From the NCBI GenBank assembly GCA_023451915.1, contig JAEXXS010000144.1, positions 1-12,616 of the forward strand: a stretch of 12,616 nt of DNA, in the 5' to 3' direction. Below are positions 7,755-12,616 of this stretch, piece by piece. Within the stretch, counting starts at the first letter, position 1. The number at the start of each line of letters is the position of its first letter. The notes beneath the pieces were generated by a model. That model saw nothing but the letters and a program-made list of their open reading frames with translations. It ran no database searches and had not been told where the DNA came from. The DNA is from Pseudomonadota bacterium (lineage in GTDB: Bacteria > Pseudomonadota > Alphaproteobacteria > Rhizobiales > Rhizobiaceae). The translations under genes and the position numbers were made by a program.

Positions 7755-7775
7755 ATGAAGTGTGGGTCCAGGCGG

Positions 7776-8210
7776 TCAGCTTGTTTGATGACCGCTGACG
7801 CTTTCGACATCCACCCGGAAGAAAACGGGCTCCAGCTTGCGCGTGCCGCCGTCCTTGGTGATGGTCTTGGTGTAGGCTGGTTCCCACCAGGTCGGCTCTG
7901 CGGACATGATATTGACGATGGCCGCTTTCTCGTCCTCCCGGGCGATCTCGCGGTAACGACCATGCAGCACCACGGTTTTCCATTCGGTACGCGATATGAT
8001 GTGGTCGAACAGGATGCAGACTGCATCGTTCTTGCGCATGGCTTCGGTCTTCTGGCCGTCGGTCGTGAAGGAGTAAAGCGATCCGCCATTGAAGCGGAAA
8101 CTCATCGGTACGATAACGGGGCGATTATCCAGAATATAAGCCAGCCGTCCTACATGCGAATTCTGAATCATGTCGCGAAGATCGTAGTCCGACATTTCCT
8201 TGATCATCAT
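7776..8210 (-). CDS. Pyridoxamine 5'-phosphate oxidase-like flavoprotein
   Basis: A 144-residue split-barrel protein of the PNPOx-like, FMN-binding (NimA-like) group. The pattern [20 protein letters not shown] (19-38), then [25 protein letters not shown], then [13 protein letters not shown], is the usual order of strands and FMN-contact regions. It is too short and divergent to be the vitamin B6 enzyme PdxH. A role as a flavin or F420-independent reductase, or a heme- or nitro-related oxidoreductase, cannot be chosen from sequence. The ATG at 8210 follows AGGAG (8221-8225) at 10 nt; a second ATG lies immediately after. An FNR/FixK-type promoter at 8243-8283 points to it, and uspA ends 21 nt from its 3' end. 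A hairpin GCGGTCA...TGACCGC (7772-7795) overlaps its stop but lacks a U run. Confidence 0.87.
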   Translation of the reverse strand: MMIKEMSDYDLRDMIQNSHVGRLAYILDNRPVIVPMSFRFNGGSLYSFTTDGQKTEAMRKNDAVCILFDHIISRTEWKTVVLHGRYREIAREDEKAAIVNIMSAEPTWWEPAYTKTITKDGGTRKLEPVFFRVDVESVSGHQTS

Positions 8211-8242
8211 GGCGCGTCGTCTCCTGAAAAGCTCTGCTTCAC

Positions 8243-8283
8243 ATCCTAATATAGGGCGGCGAGATTGCCTTGACAGAGATCAA
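8243..8283 (-). promoter_or_regulatory. FNR/FixK-type activated promoter of the flavoprotein gene
   Basis: TTGATCTCTGTCAA (minus strand, 8283-8270) fits TTGAY-N4-RTCAA fully and is flanked by CC/GG that extends the symmetry (CCTTGAC...GTCAAGG type). A -10 candidate TAGGAT (8248-8243) starts 21 nt downstream, within one base of class II geometry; a TATATT overlaps it slightly upstream. Predicted start near 8236, about 26 nt before the ATG. No good -35 is present, as expected for an activated promoter. Likely regulators are FnrN, FixK or NnrR. Confidence 0.75.
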
Positions 8284-8303
8284 GGGCGCGAAAGAAAATT
8301 GCG

Positions 8304-9230
8304 TCAGATGAAAAGTCGGCCCTCGGCGATCTTGACCGCCGTTCCACCAATGCGCGCGCCGGTGAGCTTCTGCCCGTTGACGTCGAGTTCAAGCCGGATG
8401 AGCGACGGACGCCCCATTTCCATGCCCTGCTCCACCCACCATTGCGAACTGCCGTCGACCGGTTTGTCGTTCTGCTGGATCATTCCGGCAAAGGCCGCAG
8501 CTGCCGAACCTGTCGCCGGATCTTCATAGACATTGGCGCCGGTCACGAACATGCGGGCATGATAATTGCTGTTGAAGAGGATCGTCTCCCGGCAATAGAC
8601 ATAGATCGGCAGCGGGCGGCCATCGACATGCGGCAGACTTTCGGTCACATACACCGGATCAATCGACACCTTGGCTGCGGCGATGAGATTGTGAACCGGC
8701 ACGAGCAAATAAGGCGTCCCCGCGCTCCAGATGCCCGGAACGTGATTCTCGAAACCGATCTCGTGGGTTCCAAGCCCGATGGCGGCGGCGGCTTCTTCCT
8801 TTTCGATCCGAACGTCGACCTTTTCCGGTAGGCGTGGCAGATCGAATTCGGCAAAGGCGCTATTGTCACCCAGGATGACACCGCAGCGCACAATGCCCAC
8901 TTTTTCCTCCAGCGCGACAAGCCGGTCAGCCTCGTCGCCCGTCCTGCGGCGACGCGCCAGCGAAACGGCAGCCCCCACCGTCGGATGACCGGCGAAAGGC
9001 AGTTCGTAATCGGGGGTAAAAATGCGCACAGCCGCTTCATGTGCTGGATTGGCTGGCGGAAAAATGAAGACGGTCTCGGAAAGATTGAACTCGCGGGCAA
9101 TCGCCTGCATGCGGGCATCGTTCAACCCTTCGCAGTCATGGACAACGGCCAAGGGATTTCCGGCCAGAGCTTTCTCGGCAAAAACGTCGAAAACCTCGTA
9201 AAAACGGCCGGAAACGGCAGCTTCGCTCAT
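8304..9230 (-). CDS. PhzF-family isomerase/epimerase
   Basis: A 308-residue member of the PhzF/diaminopimelate-epimerase fold family. It begins with FYEVFDVFAEKALAGNPLAVV (10-30). NLSETVFI follows, with Glu52 at the position of the PhzF catalytic acid. ELPFAGHPTVG (76-86) and EDPATGSA (236-243) are the two Gly-rich half-site motifs of the family. The protein has two similar lobes and is cytoplasmic. Apart from phenazine isomerases, most family members have no known substrate, and no phenazine genes are nearby, so a phenazine role is not supported. The ATG at 9230 follows AGGGGAG at 8 nt. It has its own promoter (9294-9322) and lies 94 nt upstream of the flavoprotein gene in the same direction, but that gene has a separate FNR-type promoter. 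Confidence 0.92.
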   Translation of the reverse strand: MSEAAVSGRFYEVFDVFAEKALAGNPLAVVHDCEGLNDARMQAIAREFNLSETVFIFPPANPAHEAAVRIFTPDYELPFAGHPTVGAAVSLARRRRTGDEADRLVALEEKVGIVRCGVILGDNSAFAEFDLPRLPEKVDVRIEKEEAAAAIGLGTHEIGFENHVPGIWSAGTPYLLVPVHNLIAAAKVSIDPVYVTESLPHVDGRPLPIYVYCRETILFNSNYHARMFVTGANVYEDPATGSAAAAFAGMIQQNDKPVDGSSQWWVEQGMEMGRPSLIRLELDVNGQKLTGARIGGTAVKIAEGRLFI

Positions 9231-9293
9231 CCCTCAATCTCCCCTCGACACTTTTCTGGAAACCACGACCAGTGTCTTTATTCAACCATCGCC

Positions 9294-9322
9294 TTTATAA
9301 AATTCTATCGAAGCATAGCCAA
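9294..9322 (-). promoter_or_regulatory. Sigma-70-like promoter of the PhzF-family gene
   Basis: TTGGCT (9322-9317), a 17-nt spacer and TATAAA (9299-9294) on the minus strand make a near-consensus housekeeping promoter. Transcription would start near 9287, about 57 nt before the ATG at 9230. The 130-nt gap to the NUDIX gene holds no terminator I can see. Confidence 0.6.
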
Positions 9323-9360
9323 TTTATCGGCCCTGTCATCTGTCCGTCTGGCTTATTTGT

Positions 9361-10068
9361 TCACTGTCTGAAATGCCAGTCGGCAAAAGCGCGAACATAA
9401 GACGGCGTGGCATCGCCCATCATGCCCGCTGCCGTTATCGGAATGATCTCGGCCAGTTCCGGTTCGGCCTGCGCCGATACGAAATTTTCGATGCGGGAAA
9501 CCAGTTCTCGCGACGGCGCGTCAAACTGGTAACGACGAAATAGCGCAATGCTGCGATTGCCAGTCACCAGATTAAGCTGCGCCTCGCCGTGAGCGTCCGC
9601 CAGATCAAGCCCGGTTTCCTCCTGCACCTCGCGCTGCATATTGGCGTCGTAATCCACGCGCCCGTCGACAATGTCGTTATCGTCGATCGAGCCCGCCGGA
9701 AAGTAGATACGTCCGCCGCCGGCATTCTGCATGCCCATGCGAGCGGCGATCAAATGCCCCTCGCCGGAAACGATGACGCCCACGCCAAAAATGTGCCACG
9801 GACGGATCGGCTCCGGATCGTTACGCCAATGCATCAATGTCGCAAAGCTGCTGCGCTTAAACCCGGCTTGCAAAACGCCATCGGCCAGTCTTGCCTCCGG
9901 CGCCAAATAGATTTCGCCATCGAACAAGGCTGGCTTTGCGGCCTGTTCACGCTGCCAGTTGATCGCTATCGCCTGTTCATGCTGCTCGGTATATTCCAGC
10001 GGCCCCGGAACAACGCTGACATCGACATCGTCGATGACATGAACCGTATTTTCCCGCACATGTTCCAT
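9361..10068 (-). CDS. NUDIX hydrolase with atypical Nudix box
   Basis: A 235-residue protein. The catalytic helix shows as REVQEETGLDL (residues 146-156), matching the RE-x2-EE-x-G core that binds the divalent metal in NUDIX hydrolases. FGVGVIV and HLIAARMG upstream form the first strands of the fold. The first half of the box is unusual: after FPAG the expected x5-E is replaced by SIDDNDIVDGRVDYDANMQ, about six residues too long and without the standard Glu. An N-terminal extension of about 90 residues precedes the domain. The substrate is unknown, but should contain a nucleoside-diphosphate-like group. I chose the ATG at 10068 (AGGA 10 nt upstream, 19 nt after the preceding stop). A TTG at 10095 overlapping the upstream gene would add nine residues. 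It is probably co-transcribed with the upstream phosphatase-family gene. Confidence 0.82.
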   Translation of the reverse strand: MEHVRENTVHVIDDVDVSVVPGPLEYTEQHEQAIAINWQREQAAKPALFDGEIYLAPEARLADGVLQAGFKRSSFATLMHWRNDPEPIRPWHIFGVGVIVSGEGHLIAARMGMQNAGGGRIYFPAGSIDDNDIVDGRVDYDANMQREVQEETGLDLADAHGEAQLNLVTGNRSIALFRRYQFDAPSRELVSRIENFVSAQAEPELAEIIPITAAGMMGDATPSYVRAFADWHFRQ

Positions 10069-10087
10069 AAAAATCTGGTCCTGCTTT

Positions 10088-11197
10088 TCAGACAATATTC
10101 AGCGTCACGGCGACCGGGCAATGATCGCTTGCTTTCGGCCGGTCCCAGCCTGTGCGCGGATAGCGTTCCACCTGCTGGTCCGGTGGAAACACCGTGCGCC
10201 ATGGCTGGCCGCGCCGCACGATCTGCGGCACCGCGCTTTCGTTTTTCAAAGCAAAGGATGGTGACGCCAGAATGTAATCAAGCTGACAAAGATGTCGCTC
10301 CTGCGGTCCCCGCGTGTGATAGAGCGTCCAGCGATCCATGACCGGGCGGCGCTCAACGAGGTTGACGGCAAAGCCATCCCCCAGCAGCACGTCGAGCGCA
10401 CTTTCCTCTTCCTGAACCGGCGTGAATTCATAGCCGTTCCATTCGTCGCCGCCGATAACGATGCGTTCGCGATAATCGTTGAAATCGCCGCAGATCAGCC
10501 AGCGCCGATCTGCCGCCTTGGCCGGTCCGAACTTGTCTTCAATGATGCGGCGGATCGCCTTCGCCTCGGCGCGGCGTACCGGCAGGGACGCAGTGCGCCC
10601 GTCAAAGCCGTTGCGCGCACCGGTCATGGATTTGAGATGCGTCACGAAAAGCGACACCGGCTTGCCTGCAATCCGCAGATCCACATTGAGACAATCCCGC
10701 TTGAAAATGCGGTCGTGCGGCTCGATGCCAAGTTCTGCCAGAACCGGCTCATAAAGCCCGAAATCCGTGTAGGTCAGATGTGCGTGGCTTGTGACCTCGC
10801 CCACCTCAATGGGCTGTCCGTCGCGGGTCGTATCCCGGATCATGACGGCCACATCGATGCCCCGGCTGTCATTACCGTCGATCAGATATTTGTGCCGGTA
10901 GCCATGACCGATCATCTTGAAAAGATAGCCATATTCGAAGGCGTTGAGCGCGGCCAGATTATCGACTTCCTGCAAGCACAGAATGTCAGCGCGCGTCTCG
11001 GCGATTGCCAGCGCCGTCATCTGCCTTGTATCGTCGGCATGGGCCACCGCACGCGCCTGTTCCAGCAGACGATACTGCGCCTCATCACCGATTTCGAACA
11101 ATTGCAGGCTGCGGTCCTGATGCAATTCATTGCGGAAGCCGGAAAAATCGAACCGGCGCATCAGATTCTCGACATTGAATGTGGCTATCGTAAACAT
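10088..11197 (-). CDS. Endonuclease/exonuclease/phosphatase family protein
   Basis: A 369-residue enzyme of the metal-dependent EEP superfamily (exonuclease III, DNase I, inositol-phosphatase fold). Catalytic motifs appear in order: FNVEN (7-11, metal Asn), LCLQEVDN (73-80, metal Glu77), DVAVMIRD (115-122), THLKS (186-190), ICGDFND (235-241, Asp238 and Asn240), LDY (306-308) and SDHCPVAV (357-364, Asp358-His359). The complete set implies an active phosphoesterase; nucleic acid, phospholipid or another phosphodiester could be the substrate. No signal peptide is seen. The frame is open to 11335, but homology starts at the ATG at 11197 and the upstream part is low-complexity non-homologous sequence, so I use 11197. 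The ribosome site (GCGAG) is weak. It is first in an apparent operon with the NUDIX gene. Confidence 0.9.
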   Translation of the reverse strand: MFTIATFNVENLMRRFDFSGFRNELHQDRSLQLFEIGDEAQYRLLEQARAVAHADDTRQMTALAIAETRADILCLQEVDNLAALNAFEYGYLFKMIGHGYRHKYLIDGNDSRGIDVAVMIRDTTRDGQPIEVGEVTSHAHLTYTDFGLYEPVLAELGIEPHDRIFKRDCLNVDLRIAGKPVSLFVTHLKSMTGARNGFDGRTASLPVRRAEAKAIRRIIEDKFGPAKAADRRWLICGDFNDYRERIVIGGDEWNGYEFTPVQEEESALDVLLGDGFAVNLVERRPVMDRWTLYHTRGPQERHLCQLDYILASPSFALKNESAVPQIVRRGQPWRTVFPPDQQVERYPRTGWDRPKASDHCPVAVTLNIV

Positions 11198-11292
11198 GTG
11201 CGAGCAATCTCGCCACTTGCACCGCGATTGGCAAGGACTTCTTGTCCGGGTCGGGATTTTTCCCCCGGGCGGATGATTTTGGAAGATGAAAC

Positions 11293-11305
11293 ACCCATAT
11301 TGGGT
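11293..11305. promoter_or_regulatory. Dyad ACCCA-TAT-TGGGT in a divergent intergenic region
   Basis: A perfect 5+5 bp inverted repeat with a 3-nt spacer sits between the EEP gene (start 11197, minus) and the BA14K gene (start 11357, plus). It could be an operator for either gene. The rest of this 159-nt region shows a GC-rich stretch around 11253-11272 (TCCCCCGGG type) but no promoter I can place with confidence. Confidence 0.3.
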
Positions 11306-11356
11306 ATATGGCGATAGCGAATGCCCGCAAGCCATGCATGAAAGGCAAAGGTCGGT

Positions 11357-11779
11357 ATGCTCAAGAAAGCCCTGTGCGCAGCCATGATTTCCAGCCTGTT
11401 TGCGGTCGGCTGTGCCGCGCCAACCATGGCCGTCGAATTGCGCAAGACGCCCTATCTGCCTTCATTGCAGCCAGCCCGCCCGCCAATCGTCAATCCGAAT
11501 TCGAATACCAATCGCCCGGGCCCGAATTCGCCGGGATGCTATGGCTCCGTCACCTGCCGCAACAGCGAAAGCTATATCTCCGGCGAAGGCGTGTTACGCT
11601 ACAAGAACGGTGAACCGCTGGAAGTGCGCCCATCCACCCGTCCGCAGGTGAAGCGTTTCGGGCCGAGCGTGAACCACATGCAGTGGTGTTCGAACCGCTA
11701 TCGAAGCTATCGCAGCTCTGACGATACCTATCAGCCGCTCGCCAGGCCACGCACCAGCTGCAACTCGCCATTTCAATAA
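11357..11779 (+). CDS. BA14K-like small secreted protein
   Basis: A 140-residue exported protein. Residues 1-25 form a signal peptide (basic LKK, hydrophobic CAAMISSLFAVGCAAP, TMA as signal peptidase I site). A lipobox at AVGC (Cys19) is possible but imperfect. The mature part begins Pro/Asn-rich. It ends in the BA14K-type motif: W110, C111, RYRSYRSSDDTYQPL, then P-R-x3-C135, as in the Brucella immunoreactive 14-kDa protein and other Rhizobiales proteins. Cys61, 67, 111 and 135 could form disulfides in the periplasm. The family's biochemical role is unclear; lectin-like activity and immune recognition have been reported for the Brucella protein. The ATG at 11357 follows AAAGG at 5 nt spacing. 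A strong terminator lies downstream at 11816-11849. Confidence 0.85.
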   Translation: MLKKALCAAMISSLFAVGCAAPTMAVELRKTPYLPSLQPARPPIVNPNSNTNRPGPNSPGCYGSVTCRNSESYISGEGVLRYKNGEPLEVRPSTRPQVKRFGPSVNHMQWCSNRYRSYRSSDDTYQPLARPRTSCNSPFQ

Positions 11780-11790
11780 AGAAAGTCCGG

Positions 11791-11822
11791 GACAAACCCG
11801 GCCCAGACTGCTGACAAACCCG
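11791..11822. repeat. 10-bp direct repeat GACAAACCCG
   Basis: GACAAACCCG occurs at 11791-11800 and again at 11813-11822. The first copy also takes part in a small hairpin CCGGG-ACAAA-CCCGG (11788-11802); the second forms the left arm of the terminator. It lies between the BA14K stop and the transposase gene, near where an insertion-sequence end would be expected. It may mark the element boundary or be a chance duplication. Confidence 0.4.
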
Positions 11823-11849
11823 TCGATATTTTCGGCGGGTTTTGTTTTT
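11816..11849 (+). terminator. Intrinsic terminator downstream of the BA14K gene
   Basis: AAACCCG (11816-11822) pairs with CGGGTTT (11836-11842). The stem continues through a T-G pair and CGA/TCG to a TATTT loop, followed by TGTTTTT (11843-11849). It ends the plus-strand BA14K transcript about 37 nt after the stop. The hairpin may also hinder minus-strand reading from the transposase gene, but that side lacks a good T run. Confidence 0.85.
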
Positions 11850-12616
11850 GGAGCTTTGGTTGTTTTTGTCGAGGCGGTTTGAGTCAGGTTGAGAAGGGGT
11901 GCCCGGCTCATGCGATAGCCGGTTTGGGGGCTTTCGTCAGGGCCATTGCTATCTTCTTGATGTTCTGGGCGGCTGCGGCCAGCAGGCACTGGCATTGGAC
12001 GCGAGTAAGACTTCGGAAGCGGGCATAGCGGTGGCCGTGCAGTTGCTTGGCATCGGCAAAGGAGCGTTCGACGGTCTCCTTTCGCCGCTTGTAGATGGCC
12101 TTGCCCCAAGGCGTGAGGCGATGGGCGTCGGTGCGGTCTCGAGCATCGGCCCAGACATGGCGGGCGATCATGCGTTGCGCCTTGGCATTGCTGGTGCAAG
12201 ACGCGAGAAGCGGGCATTCGCCGCAGAGCGCTGGATCGGAGCGATAGTGGCGATAGCCGTTGCGGTCGGTGGTGGCATAGGCGAGCAGTTGGCCTTCAGG
12301 GCAGCGGTAACCGTCAACCCCGCCGTCATAGACGAATTTCGACTTGCGCATCATGCCGGGTTTGGGCGGTGTCGGATTGCGATAGCCGGTGACGCCGAGA
12401 ATGGCGCGCTCCTCCAGCCCCCTGGCAATGCCGGATGTGGCATAGCCGGCATCGAGCCCGACGGCGCCGACCGCAAAGCCGAAGCGCTCACGCTGCCGGT
12501 CAAGCCGCCCCAGATAGACGATGCTGTCATGGACGTTTGCTGGCGTCACATGGGTATCGGTGATGATCGCAAGCCTGCCGTCGACGGTGCGATGGTCGAG
12601 ATAGAAGAAGCCCTTC
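11850..12616 (-). mobile_element. IS1182-type insertion sequence, 3' part
   Basis: The right edge of the window lies inside an insertion sequence whose transposase reads leftward. The left boundary is somewhere between the BA14K stop (11779) and the transposase stop (11908); 11850 is a placeholder just after the terminator. The terminal inverted repeat cannot be identified because the other end is not in the window. The interval 11850-11907 has a T/G-rich plus strand and no gene. Confidence 0.6.
11908..12616 (-). CDS. IS1182-family DDE transposase, C-terminal part
   Basis: The last 235 residues of a transposase are visible; the frame stays open to the window edge, so the N-terminus lies outside. 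The first visible residues, GFFYLDHRTVDGRLAIITDT, then HVTPANVHDS, are the core around the first strands of the catalytic domain. GLDAGYA holds a catalytic Asp and KETVERSFADAK the catalytic Glu of the DDE set. Between them a Cys-containing insert (CGECPLLASC) and the GYRCPEGQ stretch are typical of IS1182 transposases. The element moves by cut-and-paste DNA transposition. No frameshift or stop is seen in the visible part, so the copy may be intact. A gene start at the GTG at 12549 would be wrong, because homology continues upstream. Confidence 0.92.
   Translation of the reverse strand, partial: KGFFYLDHRTVDGRLAIITDTHVTPANVHDSIVYLGRLDRQRERFGFAVGAVGLDAGYATSGIARGLEERAILGVTGYRNPTPPKPGMMRKSKFVYDGGVDGYRCPEGQLLAYATTDRNGYRHYRSDPALCGECPLLASCTSNAKAQRMIARHVWADARDRTDAHRLTPWGKAIYKRRKETVERSFADAKQLHGHRYARFRSLTRVQCQCLLAAAAQNIKKIAMALTKAPKPAIA

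Noticed and set aside
7772..7795. Hairpin GCGGTCA...TGACCGC as bidirectional terminator between uspA and the flavoprotein gene
   Set aside because: Only 7 bp with no T run on either strand; kept as a note, not as a terminator.
11198..11335. 46-residue N-terminal extension of the EEP-family protein
   Set aside because: Cys/Pro/Arg-rich sequence without a signal peptide; the conserved domain begins exactly at the ATG at 11197.
11594..12217. 207-residue minus-strand open frame across the BA14K gene end and the transposase
   Set aside because: It crosses the terminator and two well-supported genes in another frame; no recognizable domain.

Overview
The window looks like chromosomal DNA of an alphaproteobacterium of the order Rhizobiales, most likely Brucellaceae (Brucella/Ochrobactrum). 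The basis is a BA14K-type protein, a dispersed intergenic palindrome typical of this order, and moderately high GC content with alpha-type gene content. This placement comes from pattern recognition, not from a search. Twelve protein genes are supported, two of them cut by the window edges. Most lie on the minus strand; only uspA and the BA14K gene are on the plus strand.

Left part (1-695): the 5' end of a minus-strand TonB-dependent vitamin B12 receptor gene (btuB-like) with a GTG start, preceded by a clear cobalamin riboswitch (298-472) and a leader of about 135 nt with hairpins. Upstream of it lie a palindrome and a Rhizobiales-type dispersed repeat. The repeat supplies one arm of the terminator of the next operon.

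Exporter operon (691-5649, minus strand, transcribed yhiI, rbbA, yhhJ): a HlyD-type membrane fusion protein, a tandem-ATPase/permease fusion and a second ABC-2 permease. The genes are coupled by an ATGA overlap and a 1-nt gap. Gene order and lengths match the Escherichia coli yhiI-rbbA-yhhJ locus. A perfect FNR/FixK-type box with a canonically spaced -10 lies about 220 nt upstream.

Stress cluster (5996-8283): a glycosidase-like GHL10 gene (minus), a divergent universal stress protein gene (plus), and a convergent pyridoxamine-5'-phosphate-oxidase-like flavoprotein gene (minus). The flavoprotein gene has its own FNR/FixK-type box and -10. The two boxes suggest that low oxygen or nitric oxide controls the flavoprotein gene and perhaps the exporter operon.

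Metabolic part (8304-11197, minus strand): a PhzF-family isomerase gene with a good sigma-70-like promoter, and upstream an apparent two-gene operon encoding an endonuclease/exonuclease/phosphatase-family enzyme and a NUDIX hydrolase with an unusual Nudix box.

Right end (11357-12616): a small secreted BA14K-type protein gene (plus) with a strong intrinsic terminator, then the 3' part of an IS1182-type transposase gene running off the window. No tRNA, rRNA or CRISPR array was seen.
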